This document shows positions 36,401 through 46,507 of a DNA stretch of 64,000 nucleotides, piece by piece (positions within the stretch are counted from its first letter, which is position 1; each line of letters begins with the position of its first letter). Source of the DNA: Mycoemilia scoparia (Eukaryota; Kickxellomycota; Kickxellomycetes; Kickxellales; Kickxellaceae); assembly GCA_027575805.1 (NCBI GenBank), contig JANBPU010000021.1:62001-126000 (forward strand), written 5' to 3'. The translations under genes and the position numbers were made by a program. The notes under the pieces are model-generated. The model did not search any database. It was not told the DNA's origin and was given only the letters and a program-made list of their open reading frames with translations.

Positions 36401-37041
36401 GCGAAAACTGTGGCATTGAATCCATTCATTACTGAATCGAGGAGACTACGTGTGGTTCCTTCATAAACTTCCCGCTGCTCACAATCTGGGCCAAATACCT
36501 TATCAAAAACAAACCTCACATCCTTGTTGCGTTTATTGCTGGCGGCTGGTGTGTGGCGAGAAGTCATATTCCCACCTTCGTCTTCTTCAGGGGGATCAAA
36601 GACAAGAACGTGATCGTCAATGGGGTGAACAATCTTGCGAATAATATTCCTAGGGTGTGGCCTGGTCTCTTGGGGGGCTTCAGGCTCACCATTCCGAAGC
36701 ATCGTTGCGTTTATTGGCATGAGCCTTTCTTTATTGTATTGGGGCATCATGTTCAACTCCTTTTGGCTAAACGGCCGAACACGGACGGCTACCATTATCG
36801 CTGCCTGAGTAAAGCCTGAACCGGCATTGTTGATATCTCCAGCCGCCGTCGTCTGCATTTCCGCATTGCTGTTATTTGCGTTTACAGCTCTAATTGGCCC
36901 ATTACCCACCGTTTTTGTGACAAAAGGTGCGGCAGTTGTTAATATGTTTTCTTTGTTTAAATCATTAGTATAAGAATCGCCATTGCCAACCAATGTGGCA
37001 GTGGAGGAAGAGCCAGTTGAAGAGCTGTCTTCTACATCCAT
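33490..37041 (-). CDS. KIP3: Kinesin-8 family motor (Kip3/KIF18-like)
   Basis: Plus-end-directed microtubule motor of the kinesin-8 group, which limits microtubule length and positions the spindle. It has 1183 residues and no intron. After a disordered 75-residue N terminus, the motor begins AIMVAVRVRPFSQKE. Loop 2 is extended and includes VLVFDPPEEDEGG, a kinesin-8 trait. P-loop GATGCGKT (216-223) follows FAY; switch I is NATSSRSHAV and switch II DLAGSERG. The neck region reads NRAKNIKTTVVKN. Coiled-coil segments (residues about 480-510 and later) are followed by a 400-residue Ser/Arg-rich tail, probably the microtubule- and regulator-binding part. Subfamily call is by the FDP motif and P-loop form. 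Confidence 0.93.
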   Translation of the reverse strand: MDVEDSSSTGSSSTATLVGNGDSYTNDLNKENILTTAAPFVTKTVGNGPIRAVNANNSNAEMQTTAAGDINNAGSGFTQAAIMVAVRVRPFSQKELNMMPQYNKERLMPINATMLRNGEPEAPQETRPHPRNIIRKIVHPIDDHVLVFDPPEEDEGGNMTSRHTPAASNKRNKDVRFVFDKVFGPDCEQREVYEGTTRSLLDSVMNGFNATVFAYGATGCGKTYTISGTPDDPGIIPLAMMELFERVKQANDEKVTDVSMSYLEVYNEMIRDLLVSGDKGSCPLALREDVKKGVTVAGLSEHKPQNVEDVMQLVLQGNERRTMSPTEANATSSRSHAVLQVHIRMKPRAGGLQSNVVTATLSIIDLAGSERGTVTKNRGERMREGANINRSLLALANCINALCDPKKHKHIPYRDSKLTRLLKFSLGGNCRTAMVTCVSPASTYYEETYNTLKYANRAKNIKTTVVKNTVNTKVHLAQYQRKIQEQSEEIKRLQVELASLRKRGPGSAAPAGIRSAGSAAPSAAEVRRQTQAIQIVQDIRNKLNQAYAGIDGSRWEHASSHMVSQWFEGHANALKGWREQFEVITQELQRQRSVSGESVDSSPNHSGAEAYRRSIDELLRELGRQCKTVERHAQHAQQTISRNKYTAERMAQIPPSARLSSEQKYQIEQEFRVLELASERRGLRRSVELSQHIMEEQANVSRKMFGLNAMCLAGLKTCLDKVSRLANDDEDVDPTALTKEVSSYLNMVYMQSITTFTEMTGLVSGAVKSVQKAGGPSKLPISGTDEEKALIQADTANGSSHAINGSSRPPIPSSSLTSSRSGTATLPPLSSSHSAASTSRPHISAAVAGTTRSRRLTSNYSATSNSTSSASSGNTATSASRRIRTTPRRNASSSILGRSSVRFASPRKRGAAGRMSSINSGVSSLSSTLSSSALTQSSRTSTKPPRPLANGIKLSTNANNFRVSSASSSTSTKNLESSKESVNGTDSDWVVMASPRRKNVTITETQASTQGSNDSPRSVVSNDMQGDEWASFSSQASSVASERSTASSIRHEPPAPTVKPLKGILKASNATSTPKKLKMAGLLNGPGPVRTGSARRRSRHARLSIAPTTRPAPLPSSRSGHSNERSRLSMSGPLPSNPGGVSFAPSTKLNSDSSTNNLTKSLAFKSLSSANGSADSGRKKIWR

Positions 37042-37385
37042 GGCGGATTGTATATATATATGTGTGTGTATGTGCGTAAGTATTTAAAAAAGAATAGAGG
37101 AAAAAGCAAAATAAAGAGACTGGAGGTAAATGAAGAGTGATTTCGTAAACAATAAACAAACACGGCTTAAACTAAACAAACCAGCTCATGCAGGTTCATT
37201 CTTTGATTCTGTTTAATAGTCATGAAGGGTACAGATAGCTGGATTTTGTCAATCTTGATCAAATTTTCAATTCTGTGAAAAACATTTAACAGTAAGTATA
37301 AGAAAAAGGGATATTTTAACAGGGCTTTTAGTTGTATGCGTTTGAGTTACACGACACAATGTACCGTTGTTTATGGTTGACAACC
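37042..37385. other. Spacer between UTP13 and kinesin
   Basis: AT-rich. It holds the kinesin promoter, with a TATATATATA tract 10-20 bases upstream of the start, and the UTP13 3' flank. Nothing else seen. Confidence 0.5.
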
Positions 37386-40107
37386 TTATTGTTGGCTTTC
37401 CTCGGACACAGAGCCCAAGTTGTCCATAGACTGTAGCGTGAAATCAACAATGAAGGATTCGGTGAGGAGCCGGTCTACCCTAACGTAGTGACGTTTGGAA
37501 TATGAAGACAAGGCTACAATCAACTCGCGAGCTTCTGGGATAGTCAAAAGAGCTTCTGATGATTTTGAGGAAAGGATGCAATACAGGACAGACTGGGCAA
37601 CCCGAGAGAACTTTACGTTTGTGTTCCAGTTGCGGACATATCCAAGTAGCTTTGTAAGATGACTTGGGGCCAAAGATTTGACAACAGTGTCGATATCTGG
37701 CGAACCAAGAACAGAGTCCAGTTCACCCCGCGTTAGCTTTTGGGCTGATACATCTGTGTCCTGTTCCTTGTTTTGATTTGTGGGGTTGTTGATCAGCTCC
37801 ATGAATATGCCAAGCAACCTGTGGGGTTGATCCAGAGAAATTGCCAAACTAATTGCTTTGCGGTAGTCCTTGGCCTGGAGGTAGTTTGAAAGCGCCTGTT
37901 CCTTCAAAATATTGTCTGCCTGCTCTTTATGGAGGCGGCTGATATTATCCTCTGTTGTGTCTTTCCACACTATGATCGCCGAGTCAGCACCACCCGTGAC
38001 AAAGTTCTCTCCATCCCCAGCAACGGACAAAGACCAGATCTTGTCCTCGTGTTCGTCTAGAGTCAACACACATTCTTCATCCTTTATATTCCACAACTTG
38101 ACTAGCCCATCGCCGCCAACCGACAATATTTGCATTCCGGATGTGACGAATGCGGAAGAAAGGACCGAGCTAGTATGACCTTCAAGGGTTTTAATGCAAG
38201 AAAAGTCGTTGAGAGACCAGAGCTTGATAGTTTTGTCTCCAGATGTTGTAGCAAGAATTTGATCAAATGGTGAAAAAGTTACGGACCAGATACCACGGCG
38301 ATGTCCCTGGAAAGTGCCTAGGAACTGCCCGTCAGATACTGACCAGAGCTTAGCTGTTTTGTCTTGGGAACCAGTAGCAAATACTTTGTCATTTGGGGCA
38401 ATGGTCAATGAGTTGATATCTTTATCGTGTGCTTTGGTGGTATACCTTGCAATAAGCTTCTTGGGGGATTTTAGCATCTTTGCATTTTCTTGTGTCTTTG
38501 CTGCATTGGACAAGTCCCAGACTTTGACTGTACGATCTTGGCTTCCGGTGACCAAGAAATTGCATCCTGTCTTGCAAGATAAGCTGACGGCACCGACAGC
38601 TTCTGTGTGGCCAATGGCTTCTGCTACACAGATGGCTCGTGTATTGGACTTGGACTTCCAGTCAACTAGCCATACTTTAGCCGTGTTATCCTTTGAGCCA
38701 GAGACAAACAAAGACGTGTTGTTGTCAAGTTCGTGAACGTCCAAAGAAAGAATTATGTCGCTGTGGCCGTATATAAGCTCGCAATTGTGGTTATCTAGAT
38801 TATACAATCTCAGTTGTTCAGAGTTGGTAGCAACAATCACATGCTGTTTGTTCGGACCGATGTATTTGATATCAGTGATTTCTTCGTTATAGCCAGCAAT
38901 TTGACGTGTTTTTTGGAACTTGTTGGTAATGTCATAGAAAAGGATGTTCTGATCTGTGGTAATCAGCACAAGCTGCTGGGATTCTTCAGCATATAGTACA
39001 TCAAGACATGCGTGCTTGGAATTCGGTTCTTTGGTCTGTTTGAAGATTTCTTTGCCCGTGTCAAAGTCCCACAGACGAATAATGCCCTGGCTGCCTCCAG
39101 AAAACAAGACTAGCCTGTGTTCGTCCTTTGACTCATTAGAATCAAACAATTTGGTATCTGGTTTAAGGACCCCAACGGTTTCTAAAGGCTCATATACAGG
39201 AATGGTTCGAACAAGCTTTTTTATCCTAATATCCCAGATGTGAATAACACTGTCGCGACCTGCACTTATTAGGTATCGACCATCAGGAGTAAAGTCGAGT
39301 CCTCGGACTGGGCTTGAATGGCTTTCGAGCACTGCTTCGCATTTCCTGGTGTTGAGGTTCCAAATACGAATTGAGCCATCATCGCCACCAGACACTAGTC
39401 TTGGAGCCTTCATATCCGGGTGGAATCTGACTGCAGTCACAACGCCACTGTGACCCTTTAGGCTGTGAGTACAGAAGCCGCCAGTGATATCCCAGACATT
39501 GACCGAACTATCGGCCGATCCTGTGGCTACCAATGTTGATGTCACGTCAATATCCATCACGATGACTGGGGCATTATGAGCCTTGAATGACCTTGTTACT
39601 TTGAATGTATTCATGTCCCATATTGTCATTTGCAGACTGCGACTAGCAGATACCAAGTGCTTTCCATCTGGTTTTATTGAGAATGTCGTAACAGATTCTG
39701 TATCCTGGAAGGCATAGAAAAAATCCAATTGTATGGTTTAAAGCCAGTGTAACTATTGATATATACATAGTATCTTTGTATTGTATGGAATTTTCAAACC
39801 TACTCCTTTAAGCTGTGCTTTTACTTTTCCGGTCTTTGTGTCGATAACATTGATATCTTCGTTTGATGCTGTGCATAGTATATCCTCCGCCTTGCTCAAA
39901 ACAACCTTTCCACCAGTATATATCGATTCTATGCTTTCTACACGGTCGTAGCTATATATTTGTCGTAAAATGCATTAATATTTGTTCATTTAGAGACATT
40001 TGAAACATTCTCACAACTTTTATATATTTTATCGCGAGCTTTTCCTTATAGTTCTAATAGAATACATACCAGCTTTTCAGAGTAATTTTTCCTTCGCCAA
40101 CTACCAT
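37386..40107 (-). CDS. UTP13: U3 snoRNP WD40 protein Utp13 (TBL3), 3 exons
   Basis: Subunit of the UTP-B module of the small-subunit processome, acting in early 18S rRNA maturation in the nucleolus. Exons: 40107-40070, 39951-39804, 39704-37386, giving 834 residues (yeast 817, human 808). About twelve WD40 repeats in two propellers fill residues 20-650 (for example SADSSVNVWD, GGDDGSIRIW, SQDRTVKVWD, SQDKTAKLWS, SGDKTIKLWS). The Utp13 C-terminal helical domain follows (QADNILKEQALSNYLQAKDY, LAISLDQPHRLLGIF, LLGYVRNWNTN). The single-exon frame alone would miss the first 62 residues. Start context AAAATGGTA. It shares a 453-bp divergent promoter with a small acidic protein gene. Confidence 0.94.
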
Positions 40108-40560
40108 TTTGTTTTAAGAATATAACAGAAAATGAGAGCAGTACCTTTTGTAGGTTAAAGAAAGCTTTAAAAATCTCAAAACAATTTTATTGATCTGGCT
40201 ACTTTTTGCTAATCACGAGCCCGCATGATTAACTTTAATCAGAATTCAGTAGCGATTTGTGGCTTCTTGTGTCAATTTTAACAGATTTTTTGCGCAAGCT
40301 GTAACTCCTAAAATGACTATCAGTCTTTTAACTGTATTTGACTAGTACAAATTGGTTTGGTCATCACCAGAATATGTCAACTAAAATAGCACCAAAAGCC
40401 CTACTAAAGTAATTTCTAAAATTAATTTGGAAATTAAAAATGGACATCATGCCATAATAATTCGATATCTCAATATCTAATAAAGTGATCACAAGGTGAT
40501 CTCTCCTTTTGACAATGCAGCTATAAATTACGAGCCAAATAACACATACATTTACATACT
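40108..40560. other. Divergent promoter region UTP13 / small acidic protein
   Basis: AT-rich 453 bp between divergent genes. No specific motif can be named with confidence. Confidence 0.5.
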
Positions 40561-40920
40561 ATGACAGGTGAAAGCATGCCTAACGACAAGAAGCAAAATG
40601 CCGGGGATATAAACTTGGATGAAGAAAGTCTGAAATTGCTTCTAAATCAAATACAAGAAGAAGCCGAGAGAGCAGAAAAGGCCCAAAAAGATGTATTAAA
40701 CGATGCGGATTCCACAGGATTGGTCACTGAGGCAAATCGGGATATGGAAAAGGTTGGAAATGTGATGACTTCTTTAGAATCAAAGCTGGATACTATGTTG
40801 GACCGTCTAAAAGATATTCTTCAAGCACAGGAAAGCAAAGCCGGTGCCTCTGTCTCGACTTCTGCAGAAAAAGATGAGACCAGCCAAAAGGATAAGGCAC
40901 CAGAATCTAGCGAAAAATAA
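40561..40920 (+). CDS. Small acidic helical protein of unknown function
   Basis: 119 residues, single exon, ATG in a good context. The middle (about 18-95) is strongly helical and charged: DEESLKLLLNQIQEEAERAE and then MEKVGNVMTSLESKLDTMLD with hydrophobic residues at heptad spacing, so a coiled coil or helical bundle. The C-terminal 25 residues are Ser/Lys/Glu-rich and probably disordered. No signal peptide or membrane segment. I recognise no family; subunits of small helical complexes (BLOC-1, DASH or tubulin-cofactor type) look similar but nothing specific supports them. The divergent arrangement with UTP13 and clean frame favour a real gene. Confidence 0.65.
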   Translation: MTGESMPNDKKQNAGDINLDEESLKLLLNQIQEEAERAEKAQKDVLNDADSTGLVTEANRDMEKVGNVMTSLESKLDTMLDRLKDILQAQESKAGASVSTSAEKDETSQKDKAPESSEK

Positions 40921-41179
40921 TGACAGCACAGAGGAACTCAATAATCAGTAACAGTATATTAACCAACGAAGCCTCCTTTTTAATGTTTTTTTTATCTCTA
41001 TTTTTTTTGATATTTTGCAAAATTTCCAGATATTGCAGTTATCAGTTGATGATACATCGACATTTCATTGCAAGTTCAAGATAAATTTGAAAAATATATT
41101 TGCTTAATAATAGGTTTAAAATGCAATTTTAATACAGTGTGCAAGGCTTTGAAATAAAAAAAATAAGAAGGCGTGTAAC

Positions 41180-42488
41180 TTAGAATGTAGACCTCTTTTT
41201 GGTAGTATGGTGCTTGTCAATAATAGGGTACTGCAAAACATTGAACTTGGATGTGATGACAAGAACAGTATTGGTTGGGACGACAAGCCAGTCTGTTCTT
41301 TCGTAGGTCAGTGGCTCAGATGCAACGACGACGACATCTTCACGTTTGTTTGCTTTGATCTAAAAGTAAAATAAACAAGATATTAGTCATAAAATGAAAA
41401 TGAGTGACAACCATAGAGTATGTTTTAAACAGAATATGTCTATCATTGCAATTGTTGACTTACCATGCGATATTGACCGTTTTCTTCGGATTGGAATTTT
41501 GACCCGGATGAAAAGAAGAGAGACGTTCCTTCACGATCAGATCTGTTCACATAGCGGGTACAGACGATATTTTCACCATCAGTCAGTGCAAAGTTAAGGA
41601 GAGAGAGGTCCTCAATTCCCTCTTCCTCGAGCCACTGGTTAAGAAGGGCAATGGTTTTCAGCATAGCATCCTTGAGCTCGGTATAGGTGAAAGATTTCTT
41701 CATTGGATCATCAAGTTGGTTAAGGAATACTGCAAAGGCATGCTCAGAGTCTGTCGTGCCCTGAATAGAAAGATAAATCTCTTCCTTTAGACTAGCCTGG
41801 ATTTTTCTTTTAATCTTTGGGAAGCCACCAATCATGCCATTGTGCATCCACATAAGGTTACCGAACTGCCAAGGATGGCAGTTTGACTCACTTGTAGCTG
41901 TTCCACCGGTTGTAGCGCGGACATGAGCAAATATCTGTTTGCTCTTGATCTTTTCGGCAAGTCTCTGAAGGTTCAAGTTACCCCATGCAGGCAGAGTAGA
42001 TGTAAATATGCAGCCACTTTCCTGTGGTTCATCATACCATCCAATGCCAAAACCGTCGCCTATAAGGATAAAGTTGATCCAAATGACAAAAATGTTAGGT
42101 TAGTTAGTTTTACAGCAAAATTTCGTTAATAATGTGGGCATTTATCTCTGTATATATATATATATATAGCATGTACTCTTTAATACACTCTTACAAATTT
42201 GTTGACCTAATTCAAGAAGTATTCAAAGTATGAGTTAACTTACCGTTGGTATTACGGCGCCAGTCAAGGAGAAGTTTACAGTTTACAGACTGCATTATGA
42301 TAGAATGTGCGGGTCTTGTAAGAAGCTACAATGCATAGCAAACAAATTTAGTATACTGTAGAATATGTGTGTACCAGGAAATTGAATACCCATTGCATTT
42401 ATGAACAAGGTTCCAAAATAAAACAGACCAAACTTACATCAGCAAGAAGAATGGGCGACTCGCCCTTGAAAACAAGCATTCGGCACAT
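41180..42488 (-). CDS. DUG3: Dug3-like class II glutamine amidotransferase, 4 exons
   Basis: Ntn-type amidotransferase which in yeast forms the Dug2-Dug3 complex that cleaves the gamma-glutamyl bond of glutathione in the cytosol. Exons: 42488-42438, 42325-42244, 42059-41464, 41359-41180, phases agreeing, giving 302 residues (yeast 357, which has a longer tail). The catalytic nucleophile is Cys2 (MCRMLVFKGESP). Other family blocks: DWRRNTNGDGFGIGWYD, IFAHVRATTGG, SNCHPWQFGNLMWMHNG, IQGTTDSEHAFAVFL, LNFALTDGENIVCTRY, VVVASEPLTYERTDWLVVP. The start is fixed by the need for Cys at position 2. Dug2 and Dug1 are not in the window. Confidence 0.94.
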
Positions 42489-43159
42489 ATTAGTTAAAGT
42501 TTATATAAAAATAAATAGTGTGTGTGTGTGTGCGTTTTTAGTACAAAAAATGAAATAAAAATAAAATAGGTTTACAAGTAAATTAAAATGGAATTAGTAT
42601 ATTATGGAAGAAGGGGGGCAAAAGGGTGTGTTTTATAGGATTTTCTGGCGTAGAGGAGTCATATTTAACTATACTGGATCGGCAGTGGTAGTAATCACAC
42701 AAGAGCATATTCTCACTCCAATACTACCACACCCGCTCAATTATGCGAGCCATTTCGGCCTAATATGTTTTGATGGCGAATTCCAAAAAAACGTCTCAAA
42801 GCCTCACACGCTTGTGTTATGGCTGTTAGTTTCGCAATTGAAAGACGCAATCTCGCAATCTTGTTGTCCAAAACCTTTGATTAGGAAATGGCACAACAGG
42901 TGGCTGGCAAGAAAGGATTTGATTCGGCAAAATTACGTGATGGTCCGAATAATCAGGCGTGGGCGTGTCTACACATAATCAAAATCCTAAGGTATTCATT
43001 AGTTGTCATTGATGGTTGTCCATATGATTATTTAGATATATCACACCATACCAATTCAAAAAGCTCAACACTTTAGATTTTGATAGAAAGGAATAGTGCA
43101 ATCTTTAGCTTTATTATGTCACACTTCAAAGTAAACCATAAAATGTGAAATGGATTTGG

Positions 43160-43272
43160 GCAATAATTTATGAAGGGTGACTTTTGGTGGCCTGTGATTA
43201 TAGGGGCAATCCCAGCCAAATGCATGATCACAGTCTATTAGAAAATGGTCATCCTTCAAAAATAACTACCCA
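43160..43272 (+). repeat. R1-related element
   Basis: Ends: TTTATGAAGGGTGA at the left and TCCTTCAAAAATAACTACCC at the right. Interior GGTGGCCTGTGATTATAGGG and CAGCCAAATG matches the neighbouring 43312-43419 element read in reverse, so the two form a large inverted pair. Confidence 0.7.
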
Positions 43273-43311
43273 TTTAAAAAAGGTATTTACAGCAGAACGA
43301 AATAATGATGG

Positions 43312-43419
43312 CATATGTGTGGTTATTTTTGAAGAATTAGTCACACATTTGGCTGTGATTGCTGCCCCTATAATTGTTGGCCACCAAAAGATACCCTTCA
43401 AAAATTATTACTCATATGG
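43312..43419 (-). repeat. R1-related element, inverted relative to its neighbour
   Basis: Ends: ATATGTGTGGTTATTTTTGA at the left, and read inward from the right CCATATGAGTAATAATTTTT. The right end is nearly identical to one end of R2 copy 2. Confidence 0.75.
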
Positions 43420-43506
43420 TGGTTTGCCTTGGTTGTTAGAAATCTCAAAAAAATTTGTATACATGGTGGGTCATAAACACAGATTGTTTTATTTAAATAT
43501 AGCTAG

Positions 43507-43630
43507 GTTTCACAAGGCTTTGGACAAAATGGATCCCCCAAAGTTGCATATGAAATGGCTGATGGTTGGGACAAAATCTGTGGGCCCGTTTTTGCCTAAT
43601 TGATGCCTGGTAACTAGTGAACTTTCACCA
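43507..43630 (+). repeat. R2 inverted-repeat element, copy 4
   Basis: Contains TTTCACAAGGCTTTGGACAA, AAGTTGCATATGAAATGGCT, GATGGTTGGGACAAAATCTG and TTTTTGCCTA in R2 order. The right part diverges and ends in GTGAACTTTCACC. Confidence 0.7.
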
Positions 43631-43638
43631 CATCAGTC

Positions 43639-44994
43639 TCAAGCAGATTGGTCTTCTAAGTTTGTTGGAAGTATGACCACATTAGTACCAAGGAAGTCTA
43701 TCTTTTCTAGCTCCTGAAGCTTTTTGGCATTTGGTCGGAACATTGTATTAGGTGGGATACACATAAACGGGCATCCCTACAGAAAACAATAGAGTATAAA
43801 TACAACATTTTAGCGAAACGTGTAAAGGTTTGAATAAACTATAGCAAGCATGTTTTAGATGTTCATAATTACCTTTCCATTTTTCCTTTTGGCAACTTCA
43901 ATCCAATCTTCCTTATTTATAATTATATTACCTTTATCTTGCAAATTTCTTACTTTAGATAGCAAGTTGTGCTGATGCTCAAGTTCGCTAATGTGCTTTT
44001 CTGCGTTCTTTCTTTCTTGTTTGTTTTTGGTATGCTCAAGGCGTGATTTTAGCACATTTATTTTGTTGACAGCTATATTGTCTATTAAAAGACTATGGTT
44101 AGATATGATAGTTGGGTTAATGGCCACCGCAAGTGATGCCTCACACATTCTCTTTTGGGCTACACCAAACATCTTTTTGTGGTAATAACAGAGCCCAAGG
44201 TTGTAGAGTACCTCCCATCTATATAGTGCATAGTGAAGACCCAATTGTGTATAGTCTATGAATTCTCTTTCTCCCATCACTTGTAATACCTTAGTAAAGT
44301 CTTTTATTGCTTCATCAAGTGGAACAATTTCCATTTTTAGGGCCTTGAAATACTTGTGGAGTAGGACATAGGTTATTCCTCTTTGGAGATATGCTACTGC
44401 CATATAGCCATCCCTTTTCATTGCTTTTGTATAACACTCGAGCTATTAGCAAATAAATTGGCACCAGAAAAGCAAATTTTTGTAGCCTTATGTGTTGTAA
44501 TGCTGATTATACTGATCCCAATATTATTTAGTACACGTATTGAATATACCTACTGCTTTCAAGTTGTAACCGACATTTAGTTTTTTTCTTTCGCTTCTTG
44601 TCACGTCTTTTAATTTTACATCTTCTGATAGAGAAGTGTACACAATTCCCATATCAAAGTAAATGTACGAGTACTTTACACAATCCTAAATAGAAACCCC
44701 AGCAAAATCAAAAGGTTTTAGACAATCCCATCAGGGCAGTTGTTGGAAAATACCGTATAAACTGTACATATGTTTGATCCTTACATTAAAGCTCTTTAAC
44801 GACTCCTCAAAATTCTTGCTGTCAAATAGACGGCATGCTTCATACCATTGCTGTAATTCTTGCTAAATAGAATCAATGCCAATTACAAATTGTGTCAGTA
44901 TAACAGCAAAAAAGCACAGAAAATAAAAATGCACTCTCATGTTGGACGTGAGTTCATCACAAGTTATACCATATAGCCATACCTTGTTGCTCAT
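43639..44994 (-). CDS. p67phox/NoxR-like TPR protein, short form, 5 exons
   Basis: Cytosolic activator of NADPH oxidases that links Rac to the Nox enzyme. Exons: 44994-44983 (12 bases, MSNK), 44862-44785, 44685-44554, 44442-43873, 43776-43639. All are phase 0 with GT-AG ends, giving 309 residues. The TPR core follows NoxR closely: YEACRLFDSKNFEESLKSF, MGIVYTSL, LECYTKAMKRDGYMAVAYLQ, EFIDYTQLGLHYALYRWEVL and YNLGLCYYHKKMFGVAQ. The last exon matches the activation segment, MFRPNAKKLQELEKIDFLGT then NVVILP. The protein stops there: the PB1 and other C-terminal domains of fungal NoxR are absent. An R2 element lies nine bases beyond the stop. Either a naturally minimal activator or a truncated gene. 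Confidence 0.88.
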
Positions 44995-45889
44995 ATGTAA
45001 ACCTATAAACAGAGGATATAAAAAGGTTTGATATTTAAATTCATTTAGATTTTTAAAAGGAAAAACACTTGTGGATCTGAAAAGGACCAAGATGAGGTTT
45101 TATGGATTTATGCTTGGAATTATAGGAGCCTAGTGCATAATGAATCAGTCATGCATGAGCTAGTATGCTTTCTTTCTATACAACAGAACAAAATTATATG
45201 CAAAAAAATCAAATATCTCCTATTATATATTTGCAAAGACAGCGTACACAAATGCTTGTACCATTAAAACAATTTGATTTTGCCACACGCTCATGAAACC
45301 TTGCCACAAATCTATTTTACAAAGAAAATTTCAGCCAATTTCAGTAAAGCTAATATCTGGCAAATACTTTTTGAAAAAATCAACGTGTCTCTTTCCTAGT
45401 TTAAAAATGATAAATTTGGTGATTGGTTATGCAGAACGAATACTCTGATTTTTGCTTTCCCTAAAAATTTAAATAATCAATTTTAGAGAAGAGTAACAAA
45501 GAGCTTTAGTGGCTGTAAGAGGCTGAACTTGAGTTTGCCTAGAAGCTAAGCTGATTTGGTTATCGAGCAGGCTCCAAAAGTCTCAATTTAGTTATTTTTT
45601 CACATTAATAATGTTGATTATTTTTAAAGCTATGTATAAAGCAATATACTAGTTCAAAACATTAGATACCATAGCATGAAATGTTTTAAAGGACTTGGGT
45701 GAATGAGCAGACCTTGAATTTACATATCAACAAACTATAATTTAATTGAGTTTTTAATGCAAAATGTTAAAGGGCTTATGTATTATAAATGTATTTCAAT
45801 AAAATGTTGATTTTCCACATTGGTCGTATATATATAAAATAAATCACGTATAAAGTAATGTTCTTTTCAACATATATCGCTATAACCCC
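44995..45889. other. Spacer between lumazine synthase and NoxR-like gene
   Basis: AT-rich, no gene or repeat recognised. It contains the 3' flank of lumazine synthase and the promoter of the NoxR-like gene. Confidence 0.5.
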
Positions 45890-46507
45890 TTAGAGCTTCA
45901 GCAGTGCCATTTCCACAGCAGCAGCACCCCAGTCGGCACCGTGGTTGTGGCCCTCGTTCTGGTTTTGGCCAGCAATTCCAGCACGTTCCTTGGCTTGCTC
46001 ATCAGTAAGACACGTCAAAACGCCAAAGATGCAAGGAATCCCAGTATCAAGAGAAACGCGCATAATTCCATTGGAGGTTGCATCAGCGATATATTCAAAG
46101 TGCATGGTACTACCCTTAATTAAAACACCAATACAAATGGCAACATCAAACGGTTTATACTGGATAGCTGAGCTTGCTCCTTTTACAGAACCTGCGGGAG
46201 AGGATGCGGGCTGGGGAGAATTGATTCCCATCGAGAGAAGGTCGTTGCTAGGTACAAGCTGTTGTTGGCTCTGCTTGAGAAGAATCTGGGTAGCTGATGG
46301 GAGTTCATATGCGCCAGGTACATCCTTCAATACGATATTTTCGGGCTTAACCTTATATTTTTCGATCATCGTTTTCTTTGCACCCTCTACTAGGGGTGTG
46401 ATGATTTCAGAATTCCATCTAGCATGGACAATAAGAACACGAAGGTTTGATCCGTCTAGTGCTTGGCTTGATTCTTTTACACCCTTGACGAAGTCTTTTC
46501 CGGCCAT
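45890..46507 (-). CDS. RIB4: 6,7-dimethyl-8-ribityllumazine synthase
   Basis: Penultimate enzyme of riboflavin synthesis, joining the ribityl-pyrimidinedione and dihydroxybutanone phosphate. It has 205 residues and no intron. I took ATG 46507 (MAGKDFVKGVKE) rather than the longer frame because the extra upstream residues are hydrophobic and untypical. Seen: LRVLIVHARWN (substrate loop), VPGAYELPSATQ, the catalytic histidine in GSTMHFEYIADA, IPCIFGVLTCLTDEQA and the ending GADWGAAAVEMALL. A Gln/Ser/Pro-rich insert of about 35 residues (near 80-115) separates two core elements; similar loops occur in filamentous fungal enzymes, while yeast Rib4 has 169 residues. Confidence 0.96.
   Translation of the reverse strand: MAGKDFVKGVKESSQALDGSNLRVLIVHARWNSEIITPLVEGAKKTMIEKYKVKPENIVLKDVPGAYELPSATQILLKQSQQQLVPSNDLLSMGINSPQPASSPAGSVKGASSAIQYKPFDVAICIGVLIKGSTMHFEYIADATSNGIMRVSLDTGIPCIFGVLTCLTDEQAKERAGIAGQNQNEGHNHGADWGAAAVEMALLKL

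Larger units (their letters stand above)
42489..43638. other. Repeat-bearing spacer between NoxR-like gene and DUG3
   Basis: No gene recognised. Contains two R1-type elements in opposite orientation (43160-43272 and 43312-43419) and an R2 copy (43507-43630) that ends nine bases from the stop codon of the NoxR-like gene. Confidence 0.6.
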
